Assembly: GCA_902768735.1 (NCBI GenBank)
Contig: CACXMK010000028.1
Coordinates: 1-34,368, forward strand
Length of the DNA stretch: 34,368 bases
Reading direction: 5' to 3'
DNA from: an uncultured Lachnospiraceae bacterium
GTDB taxonomy: Bacteria; Bacillota; Clostridia; Lachnospirales; Lachnospiraceae
A program made the position numbers and the translations under genes. This document shows, in pieces, positions 14,957 to 22,539 of the stretch. Numbering within the stretch: the first letter of the stretch is position 1; every line of letters begins with the position of its first letter. The notes below the pieces were generated by a model that searched no databases, was not told the DNA's origin, and saw only the letters and a list, made by a program, of their open reading frames with translations.

Positions 14957-16150
14957 TCACGGGAACAGCGTCTCCCCGGACAGTGCCCTGAGCCCGCAGC
15001 GCAGGATCCGCGCCCGCTCCGTGTCGTCAAGCCCCTCCGCGGCGCTCACAACGCGCACGAACTCGCCCTTCAGCGTCGCGTCGCACACGAAATCTTCGCT
15101 GTGAACGACAGGGCTCGTGTTGTCGGTGTAGTCAAAATAGTGAAACCGGTCCTCCCATTCCCCCCGGACCAGCGCCGGACTGGGGCTGCAGCCATATTCC
15201 AGGCCGCCGGTCAGTTCCAGGCGCACAAGATCCTTTTCCTGCGCGGGAGAAGAGGAAAGCGCATTGCTGATCCTGTCATAGACTTCCGCGTTGCGCAGGC
15301 ACCCCGTCACGTCGCACAAAACGCGATAGATACGCCGCTCCGCGAAGGGAACGAACCTATAATCAATACGCCCTGACGCCGTATCGGTGTCGAGAAGCAC
15401 ATATCCGCACTCCCCGCACTCGTCAAATCCGCGTCCCTCAAGACAGCCGGCATAGGCTGCCGTTCCCCGATCGTCCAAGGGGAAGGAGCGGTAGCTGTGA
15501 AGGTGCCCCAGAGCAAGATAATCGATTCCCGTGCCCCGGAGAAGGCCGAGAGGGATGGAATCGGGAGCGGAAGCTGACCGGCCCTCCCGGATCTGTCCAT
15601 GCAGCATGACAATATTCAGGCAGGCGGGATCGAGCGGCGGGGAAGTGAGCGGCCTGCCGGGCTCGCGCCCGACGATGCGGATCCTGCGGCGCGCCAAGGC
15701 AGGTCCTGCAGCTGTCCGCGCAGCAGCCGTATCCGCGCCTGCCGCATCTGCGCCAGCGTCCGCTCCTTTTGCTGTCCCGGCAACACCTGTCGCTTCCTCA
15801 AGCTCCCGGCTTGTCCAGTCATCACCGAACAGGCAGAGGTTGTCCGGCTTCTCCCGCGTCCGGAACAGGACAGACGAACCGTCGTGATTTCCGCGCAGAT
15901 AGAAAAACAGGATCCCGCTGTAAGTCAGGATCAGGTCCTCGACGGCCCTGACAGCGGAAGCGGAAGGGGCATCCGTATCGAAGAGGTCCCCACAGATCAA
16001 AACAGCGCTGACGCCGGTCTCCTGTGCCTTCCGGCAGAGCCTTCGAAAGGTATTCATAAGTTCCGCGCGCCGCTCCGCGGCGGCGCCGGCATCAAATCTG
16101 CTGCGAAGGTCCGCGTCAAGATGCAGGTCGCTGCAGTGAATGATCTTCAT
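14957..16150 (-). CDS. yhaO: YhaO/SbcD-type metallophosphoesterase (DNA repair exonuclease subunit)
   Basis: A 397-residue protein with the full calcineurin-like set: D8-L-H10, G54-D55, G87-N-H89-D90, H184 in MLHG, and G-H216-L-H218. These bind two metal ions and cleave phosphodiesters. The C-terminal part resembles the capping domain of SbcD/Mre11 relatives. Residues about 124-155 are a low-complexity Ala/Asp/Gly insertion (GADAGADAAGADTAA) between the GNHD and MLHG blocks, which looks like a local expansion. The ATG overlaps the stop codon of the upstream HTH gene (ATGA), so the two are translationally coupled; AAGGAG is 8 nt before the start. It presumably acts with the YhaN-like ATPase downstream. 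Confidence 0.88.
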   Translation of the reverse strand: MKIIHCSDLHLDADLRSRFDAGAAAERRAELMNTFRRLCRKAQETGVSAVLICGDLFDTDAPSASAVRAVEDLILTYSGILFFYLRGNHDGSSVLFRTREKPDNLCLFGDDWTSRELEEATGVAGTAKGADAGADAAGADTAAARTAAGPALARRRIRIVGREPGRPLTSPPLDPACLNIVMLHGQIREGRSASAPDSIPLGLLRGTGIDYLALGHLHSYRSFPLDDRGTAAYAGCLEGRGFDECGECGYVLLDTDTASGRIDYRFVPFAERRIYRVLCDVTGCLRNAEVYDRISNALSSSPAQEKDLVRLELTGGLEYGCSPSPALVRGEWEDRFHYFDYTDNTSPVVHSEDFVCDATLKGEFVRVVSAAEGLDDTERARILRCGLRALSGETLFP

Positions 16151-17940
16151 AACACTTCTCCTTGTGAAGCATCTCCTTTGACCGTCAAAAAGATGAGCCT
16201 GTCCAGCAGCGCGATGGAGTGTTCGTCGCTCATGACGGCGCAGCCCAGTTTCTCTTCCCGCCTCCCGATCATCTCTTTAATGACATAGTTGTACAGGAGC
16301 GTTCCGATTTCCTCGTTTTCATAGAAATTGGTGATCAGGTGTTTGTGCCGTCCCCGCACATACAGAGGCGCAGCGCCGAAATCATCATACAGATAGAATA
16401 TGATCTCAGGGCAGGGATACGTCGGCTGGAGGATATAGTAATTGATCCAGTCGTATTTGGCGGGATCGGTGATACCTGCTGCCTGCCGGCGCAGGATGCT
16501 TGCCTTGATCATCTCAAGAAAGCTCCGGATCACGGGAGCAGGGAAACGCAGATGCTTCAGATCGCGATACTCACCTTTGTAGTCTGACGCTTTGGCGGAC
16601 AGATCCGAGATGATCCCCGACCGGACCATGTTCAGGAGCCCTTCCGGATGGCAGATGACGATTTTTCCGTTGGCAGCAGCAGCCTTGTTCCTCCGGTCGA
16701 TCGTGTCGATCGTCGCTTCAGAGAGACTCTTAAAATCCAGAAAAGCGTACAGATCAAAGGGGTCCATCAGCTGTCGGAAAGCCGACTCATACTGGATTCG
16801 GTCGCTGCTGTCCTGAACCGCGTCGTAAAGGGACATCCATACCTGTTTCGGGATATCGTCAAAACACAGATCGGGATGGATCTGAATGAAATGGCGGTCT
16901 TTATCCATCTCATAGTAAAACTGGTTCGGGTTTCCGACATCCTTTTTTATGGAAGCCTTTTCCGTGCCGCGGATACTGGTCAGCATAAAACGGTAGAAAG
17001 GGGTTGCTTCCTCGGATCCCAGCCGGCAGGCACTGCATTTCCCGCCTTCGGAGAACAGTAAAATATAGTATTCGGAGCGGGCGTTCTTTGCAGAAACGGC
17101 GGAAGCATCCGCGAAAGAAGTCCCGGCAGCTGCCGCCGCTTCCAAAGGGAAACTGCAGGTGTGCCGGATCAGACAGATATTGGTACCGTCCATACAGGAT
17201 TTGCCGAGCGCCTCTGACAGTTCAAACGAATAATCCTTCGCCGTGGAAAGAAGGGGCAGGAGAGAGTCCAGGGCGTGAAGATGGCAGAGCATGGCAGAGG
17301 TGTCGCCGGCGGCATTCTTTTTCAGCTGCGGGTACCACCGTTCCGACAGAAAGTGGCGGATCCGGATTTCTACGGAGGAAGCCGGCATGATAGCATCCTC
17401 CAGCTCTTTCATCAGGCAGGTTATGGTCAGGATGCTGTTATTCGGTTTGAACTGCCGGGTGCTCAGGTCACCGCTGAATATCGGGATGCAGTTGTAAATC
17501 GTGAAGAAAAAGTCATGTACCTGTCCCGGCGCAGTGCTGTATCTGCCCGCGATCATGCGGGCAAGCGATGCGGGAGACTCCATGGCGACGCGGCAGTCCG
17601 CCTGCATGTATTCGATCGTATCGAGGTCCGGCGCCATTTCCTCCGATAATCTGCGCTTGAAAAGACCTTCGATCACGCTGCCGAATACTGCAGGATCCGC
17701 TGTATAGCTGCCCTGCTGTTTCGGGTGAAGGTAGGAGTCGAGATGGTCGATCTCGTCGCTGTCCAGGGAAAGTACATCGGCGAGCGAATGTACGTTGTCT
17801 TCCGAGAAGCGCCGCGGTTCTTTGACGAAGCGGTAGAATTTCTGTCTGGAGATGCCGATCTTTTTGCAGAGCTCATCGACAGTCATTCCGTGCTGCCTGA
17901 GTTTCACAGTCAAAAAAGAGAGGAGGTTTTCTGTTTCCAT
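16147..17940 (-). CDS. large HTH-domain protein of unknown function, coupled to yhaO
   Basis: A 597-residue soluble protein. Residues about 11-60 look like an HTH_3/XRE helix-turn-helix (MTVDELCKKIGISRQKFYRFV). Of the remaining roughly 530 residues I recognise no domain. They include cysteine- and histidine-containing segments, an Ala-rich loop (270-290) and an ordinary globular composition. The gene is first in an operon with yhaO, with stop and start codons overlapping as ATGA. AGGAAAG lies before the ATG. It may regulate the operon or serve as a sensor for the YhaO/YhaN activity, but nothing in the sequence shows this. Inverted TTTCGATA/TATCGAAA sites lie upstream. Confidence 0.75.
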   Translation of the reverse strand: METENLLSFLTVKLRQHGMTVDELCKKIGISRQKFYRFVKEPRRFSEDNVHSLADVLSLDSDEIDHLDSYLHPKQQGSYTADPAVFGSVIEGLFKRRLSEEMAPDLDTIEYMQADCRVAMESPASLARMIAGRYSTAPGQVHDFFFTIYNCIPIFSGDLSTRQFKPNNSILTITCLMKELEDAIMPASSVEIRIRHFLSERWYPQLKKNAAGDTSAMLCHLHALDSLLPLLSTAKDYSFELSEALGKSCMDGTNICLIRHTCSFPLEAAAAAGTSFADASAVSAKNARSEYYILLFSEGGKCSACRLGSEEATPFYRFMLTSIRGTEKASIKKDVGNPNQFYYEMDKDRHFIQIHPDLCFDDIPKQVWMSLYDAVQDSSDRIQYESAFRQLMDPFDLYAFLDFKSLSEATIDTIDRRNKAAAANGKIVICHPEGLLNMVRSGIISDLSAKASDYKGEYRDLKHLRFPAPVIRSFLEMIKASILRRQAAGITDPAKYDWINYYILQPTYPCPEIIFYLYDDFGAAPLYVRGRHKHLITNFYENEEIGTLLYNYVIKEMIGRREEKLGCAVMSDEHSIALLDRLIFLTVKGDASQGEVL

Positions 17941-18074
17941 ATTGCTTTCCTACATTTTTCGTTTTTTTTGATGATTTTCGATACGTTTGCAACAGTGACA
18001 ATACATGTTTAGAATTATGAATGAAATATCTGTATTAAATAATAAAACATTATCGAAACAAATGAAAGGATAAA

Positions 18075-18170
18075 ATGGAACTATTTCGTGTAGTCACAGG
18101 GAACACGGGGGATAGAGAACGGCTGCAGAGACCCAAAAGCGCCGCGCCGCATCATCATCGGGCAGGTTGA
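18075..18170 (+). CDS. possible 31-residue ORF
   Basis: ATG at 18075 with GAAAGGA 4 nt upstream opens a frame of 31 codons, beginning MELFRVVTGNTGDRE and ending with HHHRAG. It resembles no family I recognise. The spacing to the ribosome binding site is short and there is no clear promoter. It could be a gene remnant or chance. Confidence 0.2.
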   Translation: MELFRVVTGNTGDRERLQRPKSAAPHHHRAG

Positions 18171-18292
18171 AAATACTGTGTAAATAAAGGCATTTTGGGG
18201 ACACACCTGTGAAATGATACCGGTGTCACCGTTATTTATATGAACTTTGCGCCAAAAACTGACCAAAGCGGAACGCCTGATGCGCTTTAGAA

Positions 18293-18320
18293 TTTACCTT
18301 TACTTAAGAACTGTTATAAT
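18293..18320 (+). promoter_or_regulatory. promoter for the WYL regulator gene
   Basis: TATAAT at 18315-18320 matches the -10 consensus exactly and has an upstream TGT (extended -10). TTTACC at 18293-18298 is a fair -35 with 16-bp spacing. The predicted 5' UTR is about 200 nt and contains the 17-bp repeat array. Confidence 0.72.
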
Positions 18321-18396
18321 AAAAACTATTAGTGCTGTCTGTACACTTTGTTACATATTGCGGTTACGTAAATGTATCGTAAAACCGGAAAGAACT

Positions 18397-18481
18397 GCGA
18401 ATTCAGGGCACCAATGAATTAAGAACACCTATGAATTCAATACATCAATGAATTCCGTACTTCAATGAATCGGGGATCTTT
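18397..18481. repeat. phased 17-bp repeat array in the WYL gene leader
   Basis: A (A/G)(T/C)GAAT(T/C) core starts at 18397, 18414, 18431, 18448 and 18465, exactly 17 bp apart each time. The intervening 10 bases vary, so only the core is conserved. It lies between the WYL promoter and its ribosome binding site. The arrangement resembles iterons or a cooperative operator. Confidence 0.8.
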
Positions 18482-18527
18482 CGGCGGCAGCGGAACCATA
18501 AGATTCACTTCATAAGCGAGGGGAAGG

Positions 18528-19505
18528 ATGAGTGTGATTAGAAACAAACAGAGACTTCTTCATCTCTATCGTTACTTAATGAAGAACACGGACGAGGACC
18601 ACCAGGTCACGACCAACGATCTTGTTGCGTTCCTGAGACAGGAAGACGCCAATGCCAGTCGCAAGACGGTGAAGGATGATATCGAAGTACTGATCCAGGA
18701 AGGCGTGGACATTGTAACGACGAAGAGCTACTACAATTCTTATTTTGTCGGGGACAGGCAGTTTGAGCTCCCTGAGATCAGGTTTATGATCGATGGGATC
18801 GCGGCCAATGTGTCGCTCACGACAGAACAGAAAGATAAGATGATCGACAAACTGTTAAAGACGCTGAGTATCTATCAAGCGGAGAAACTGAAGGCAAACA
18901 TCGTATATACAAACAGGCGCGGAAACGAACAGTTTTATTACAGCATAGACAGGGTCACTGAGGCGATCAGTGCGAAAAAAAAGATCGAGTTCCAGTATTT
19001 AGACTATTCCCCGTCGGGAGAGAAGGTCTTAAAGGATGACGGCAAGGCCAATACCATTACGCCTCTGGCGCTCAGATGCAGCAACAACCGGTTTTATGTG
19101 GTCGGGATTGCCGCCGATACCCGCAAGGCTGTGATCTGCAGGCTGGATCTGATGACGAAGACAAGGGTCCTGGACGAACAGGGAGACCCCGGGCCGGAGA
19201 AATCGAAGCTTGACGAGTATGTGGGCGGGCTTTTCATGATGCAGACCGGGCCGCTGACGGTAGTTGTCCTCGAATGCGGTAACGATATGATGGGGGCAGT
19301 CATGGACAAATTCGGCGAAAACGTCGATTTCTGGAAGAGCACGTCGGAGAGCTTCTATGTCAAGGCGCCGGTGTGCGTGAGCAACGCATTCTACGCCTGG
19401 GTATTCATGCACGACGGCAATGTCAAGATCGTCTCACCGTCTTATGCCGTGAACGGCTATATGAAGATGCTGGGCAGGGCGTCCAGGCAGGAGAACAGAA
19501 GATAA
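18528..19505 (+). CDS. WYL-domain transcriptional regulator
   Basis: A 325-residue protein with an N-terminal winged helix (about 1-75; RKTVKDDIEVLIQEG is the recognition region). A WYL domain (about 135-210) follows, with IEFQYLDYSPSG, ITPLALRCSNNRFYVVGI and RLDLMTKTRVL, and then a WCX-like C-terminal extension (230-320). WYL proteins sense ligands, often nucleic acids or nucleotides, and regulate defence, DNA-damage or metabolic genes. The gene is monocistronic, ended by its own terminator, and diverges from the HTH-YhaO-YhaN operon, so that operon is a candidate target. GAGGGGAAGG lies just before the ATG. Its own leader carries the 17-bp array, which could be an autoregulatory site. Confidence 0.9.
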   Translation: MSVIRNKQRLLHLYRYLMKNTDEDHQVTTNDLVAFLRQEDANASRKTVKDDIEVLIQEGVDIVTTKSYYNSYFVGDRQFELPEIRFMIDGIAANVSLTTEQKDKMIDKLLKTLSIYQAEKLKANIVYTNRRGNEQFYYSIDRVTEAISAKKKIEFQYLDYSPSGEKVLKDDGKANTITPLALRCSNNRFYVVGIAADTRKAVICRLDLMTKTRVLDEQGDPGPEKSKLDEYVGGLFMMQTGPLTVVVLECGNDMMGAVMDKFGENVDFWKSTSESFYVKAPVCVSNAFYAWVFMHDGNVKIVSPSYAVNGYMKMLGRASRQENRR

Positions 19506-19552
19506 TAACGCAGATAATAAAACTCAGATAAAAATTTATAAGAGAGGGAAAG

Positions 19553-19590
19553 TACCGCTGTATGATCTGACAATCATACGGCGGTATTTT
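19553..19590 (+). terminator. intrinsic terminator after the WYL gene
   Basis: A 14-bp stem (19553-19566 with 19573-19586, one G-U pair) has a 6-nt loop and TTTT after it. Confidence 0.88.
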
Positions 19591-19642
19591 GCATGTTCCG
19601 CAAAAGGATGATAGTATGTAGTTGTGAAAGTGCGGCCTTTCG

Positions 19643-19672
19643 TTGCGGAACAGGCGCCGCGCAGTGTATAAT
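19643..19672 (+). promoter_or_regulatory. promoter for the acylphosphatase cluster
   Basis: TTGCGG at 19643-19648 and TATAAT at 19667-19672 are separated by 18 bp. The first gene starts at 19710 with AGAGAGGATGAG upstream. Confidence 0.72.
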
Positions 19673-19709
19673 GCGGTTCATAACGCATGACTTATAGAGA
19701 GGATGAGAC

Positions 19710-20252
19710 ATGACAAATACGCTTTATGAGATCTATACGGACGATTCCGGCGCTTTTACCGTGGGAAGTATTTTTATGGAGAACGATGACGATATCGTGA
19801 TCAGAGGCATCGACGAGGAGGGGAAGGCCAGCGCTTACTACGCGCTGCCCAAAAAGACGGTGAAAGAGATGGCCGCCGACACCCCGTATCTTCAGAAGAT
19901 CCATAAATACATGCAGTACGCCGCGGAGCACCCGTTCGGCGGCTGGTTCACGCTGCCGCAGCTGACGATCAATCCGGAGGGGCCGATCCTTATGCAGGTC
20001 CTGCGCACGGCCGAGAGCGAGGGCTCGCTTGTGACGGTTTGCAGAATGGGAGAAGAAGAGCTCCTGTGCGGCTATGTGAGGCAGATCGAGAAAGGCAGGG
20101 TCCTTTTGGACTGCGTGGATCCGGAATCCGCAGGAGACCTCTCCCAGGTGAAGCTCCGCATAAAGGACCTCGAGTACATCGAATACGGCAGCATCGCGAA
20201 CATGCTCCTCATGTACGCGAACAAGCGCACCAGAACGGTGGAGTACGACTGA
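19710..20252 (+). CDS. unrecognised conserved-type protein, first of a three-gene cluster
   Basis: A 180-residue acidic, soluble protein. I do not recognise a family. The N-terminal part (TLYEIYTDDSGAFTVGSIFMENDDDIVIRGIDEEG) and the C-terminal part (EELLCGYVRQIEKGRVLLDCVDPESAG, then VKLRIKDLEYIEYGS) each look like a small Sm-like or beta-barrel module. Each has strands ending in an acidic turn, suggesting an internal duplication. It has no signal peptide or metal motif. A good promoter and ribosome binding site precede it, and an acylphosphatase gene follows 94 bp later with no terminator between, so co-transcription is likely. No function is proposed. Confidence 0.7.
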   Translation: MTNTLYEIYTDDSGAFTVGSIFMENDDDIVIRGIDEEGKASAYYALPKKTVKEMAADTPYLQKIHKYMQYAAEHPFGGWFTLPQLTINPEGPILMQVLRTAESEGSLVTVCRMGEEELLCGYVRQIEKGRVLLDCVDPESAGDLSQVKLRIKDLEYIEYGSIANMLLMYANKRTRTVEYD

Positions 20253-20346
20253 GAAGACGGTTCCGCCGGGACACAGATTCATGTGAGACTGTCAATGACG
20301 CGGCGAAGCGGGAGAAGATCCCTTTAAGGAGAACGGAGGCGGCAGG

Positions 20347-20925
20347 ATGGACGCGCAGGCAATGCGCTCGCTGATCGGAAATATCATCTTGTGCGTGATG
20401 GGGATCGCCGTGGTAGCGGCGTTCATTCGCAGCAACTGGGACAGGATCAGGGAGACCTTCACGGATGAAAATGGAAAATGGGATGTGATGGGAGGCCTGG
20501 AGCGGTACTTTAACGGCGGCGGCAGGCAGGAAGAAGTGGAAACAGAACCACAGAACGCATCCCCTGACGAGGATTTCCTGACGCAGTTCATGCGTCAGAA
20601 AGGAGCGGAGATGGCGGATTTTGACCCGGATACGTTTGATCCGGCAAAAGAATGGGTCCGGGAACATATCATCTTCAGCGGAAGGGTCCAGGGCGTCGGC
20701 TTCCGGTACCAGGCAATGGTCGCGGCCAGGACTTACGGGCTGACCGGCTGGGTGGAGAACCTGCCCGACGGTTCCGTGGAAATGGAGGTGCAGGGCACAC
20801 CGCTCGGCATCGGCAGGATGATGACGTATTTAAAGGGCGGACACTGGATCCGGATCGACGATATGGAAATGGAGAGCCGGCCGGTCGTGCCGGGAGAAAG
20901 AGGGTTCGGCGTTAAAGGATACTGA
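20347..20925 (+). CDS. membrane-anchored acylphosphatase
   Basis: Residues about 8-27 form one membrane helix, followed by an acidic linker (35-100) and an acylphosphatase domain (about 105-192). The catalytic pair is present at the exact family distance: R120 in GRVQGVGFR and N138 in GWVENLPDGSVE (R23 and N41 in E. coli YccX). Acylphosphatases hydrolyse acyl phosphates such as carbamoyl or acetyl phosphate and are normally free, roughly 90-residue cytosolic proteins. Here the domain is tethered, with NxxR-type charges (RSNWDRIR) after the helix suggesting a C-terminal domain on the cytoplasmic side. GGAGGCGG precedes the ATG. The next gene begins 23 bp downstream. Confidence 0.87.
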   Translation: MDAQAMRSLIGNIILCVMGIAVVAAFIRSNWDRIRETFTDENGKWDVMGGLERYFNGGGRQEEVETEPQNASPDEDFLTQFMRQKGAEMADFDPDTFDPAKEWVREHIIFSGRVQGVGFRYQAMVAARTYGLTGWVENLPDGSVEMEVQGTPLGIGRMMTYLKGGHWIRIDDMEMESRPVVPGERGFGVKGY

Positions 20926-20948
20926 CCGCCGGCCCGGGAGGACTACTA

Positions 20949-22373
20949 TTGCAGGCAGAACTAAGCACCCTTTGCTATCTGGAACAAGACGGAAAATACC
21001 TGATGCTGCACCGGGTAGTGAAGAAAAATGACATAAACAGAGACAAATGGATCGGTGTGGGAGGTCATTTCGAGCAGGACGAGAGCCCGGAGGAATGCCT
21101 TCTGCGGGAGGTGAAGGAGGAGACCGGATATACGCTCACATCCTACCGCTTCAGGGGGATCGTCACTTTTGTATCGGGCACCGGCGTAACGGAGTACATG
21201 CATCTGTTCACGGCGGACGGATTCGAAGGGGAGCCCATCGAATGCAACGAGGGCGTCCTGGAATGGGTCCCGAAGGAATCTGTCGAGTCGCTCAACCTCT
21301 GGGAGGGGGACAAGATTTTTTTCCGCCTCCTAAATAATAACGGGCCCTTCTTCTCGCTCAAGCTCGTTTACGATAAAGACGGCGATCTGGTGAGCGCGGC
21401 GCTGGACGGAAGAGAGATGAAGATCCAGGGGCCTTACATCCCTTCCGCGGATGAACTGACGGAGGCGGCGCTGTTTTCAGCCTGCATGCCCCAAACCACG
21501 GAATCTACCGCCACAAAGGAAGAGGCTGTACTTCACAAGCCCGAGATGCAAAAATCCGGTCTGCGCAGGATTCTCTGGGCGGCGGCCCTTTTCGCTGCCG
21601 TGCTGATCGCGGGGGCGGCGCTGTTTTGGCAAAACACTGCTGTGCAGGATGGTTCTCCGGGTGAGAAGCGCGCTGCGGTCTCTACCGGTCTTACGGCAGC
21701 AGTTTCGAGGGTGAAAAATGACGCGGCGGCCGCCGCGGAAGTACTCCGTTCCGTGGATACGGAGAAATACATGACAAAGGAGCTCATTCTCGTGAATCCC
21801 TGGCACCTTCTGCCGGACGGGTACGAGGCGGAACTTGAATCAGTGGAGTACGGGCACAAGATGGACGAGTGCGCGGCAGAGCACCTGCGGGACATGCTCA
21901 GTGACTGCAGGGACGAAGGCGGCTCTCCGCTGGTGTGCAGCTCCTTTAGGGAGCGCACGAAGCAGACGACGCTGTTTGAAAATGACGTGCGGCGGTTCAT
22001 GTACCGCGGCTTTTCCGAGGAGGAAGCGAGAGAGGAGACGGCTAAAAACGTGGCGGTTCCGGGTTCGAGCGAACACGAAGCGGGGCTGGCCGTGGATATC
22101 GTCTATCTCTACCGGCAGACGCTCGACGAGAACCAGGAAAACAACGAGACGCAGCAGTGGCTCATGGAGCACTGCCGGGAATACGGGTTCATCCTCCGGT
22201 ATCCCAGGGACAAGCAGGAGATCACAGGGATCACTTACGAGCCCTGGCATTACCGGTATGTCGGGAAAGAAGCCGCGGAGGAGATCACGTCGCGCGGCAT
22301 CTGCCTGGAAGAGTATCTCGGGGTCATTAGCGGGGACGAGTCGTTTGAAGCGCTTGATACGGATGAGTGGTAA
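20949..22373 (+). CDS. NUDIX hydrolase fused through a membrane helix to a VanY-type D,D-carboxypeptidase
   Basis: A single 474-codon frame starting at TTG 20949, with GGGAGG 7 nt upstream. Residues 1-165 form a MutT/8-oxo-dGTP-type NUDIX domain with a perfect box: G39, E45, then R53-E-V-K-E-E-T-G60. Residues 207-227 are one membrane helix preceded by KSGLRR, favouring N-in/C-out. Residues about 275-460 form a peptidase M15B (VanY) domain: SSEH376EAGLAVD383 and E431-P-W-H434 give the zinc ligands H376, D383, H434 and the catalytic E431. The cytoplasmic half would clean nucleotides and the outer half would trim D-Ala from peptidoglycan. An ATG at about 21486 could start a separate VanY protein. 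A frame-fusing error in the assembly is the main alternative. Confidence 0.85.
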   Translation: MQAELSTLCYLEQDGKYLMLHRVVKKNDINRDKWIGVGGHFEQDESPEECLLREVKEETGYTLTSYRFRGIVTFVSGTGVTEYMHLFTADGFEGEPIECNEGVLEWVPKESVESLNLWEGDKIFFRLLNNNGPFFSLKLVYDKDGDLVSAALDGREMKIQGPYIPSADELTEAALFSACMPQTTESTATKEEAVLHKPEMQKSGLRRILWAAALFAAVLIAGAALFWQNTAVQDGSPGEKRAAVSTGLTAAVSRVKNDAAAAAEVLRSVDTEKYMTKELILVNPWHLLPDGYEAELESVEYGHKMDECAAEHLRDMLSDCRDEGGSPLVCSSFRERTKQTTLFENDVRRFMYRGFSEEEAREETAKNVAVPGSSEHEAGLAVDIVYLYRQTLDENQENNETQQWLMEHCREYGFILRYPRDKQEITGITYEPWHYRYVGKEAAEEITSRGICLEEYLGVISGDESFEALDTDEW

Positions 22374-22539
22374 GTATTCTTTGGATCCTATTGCCGGCTG
22401 CTGTTTTTTGGCGAGGAAGGGCTTTTGCCGGGAATCGTTTTTTGATCCGGAATAGTGTGCCTGTCATAGTTTTTTCGCCCGCAATATGATAAATTGTTAG
22501 ATATAGGGATGTTTGACCAACAGTGGGAGGGTACCTCAT

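Larger units (their letters stand above)
17941..18527. promoter_or_regulatory. divergent regulatory region between the HTH and WYL genes
   Basis: This 587-bp AT-rich gap contains several elements. TTTCGATA (17976-17983) and its exact complement TATCGAAA (18051-18058) flank the probable promoter of the - strand HTH gene, where TATTAT-like -10 boxes occur but none is convincing. A promoter for the WYL gene is annotated at 18293-18320. A 17-bp phased array lies at 18397-18481. A 31-codon ORF (18075-18170) is possible. The rest (18171-18290) shows nothing recognisable. Confidence 0.6.

Noticed and set aside
12404-17940. Wadjet, Gabija or other named defence system
   Set aside because: The set of domains (HTH, SbcD-like, YhaN-like) does not match those systems; the YhaO/YhaN assignment fits better.
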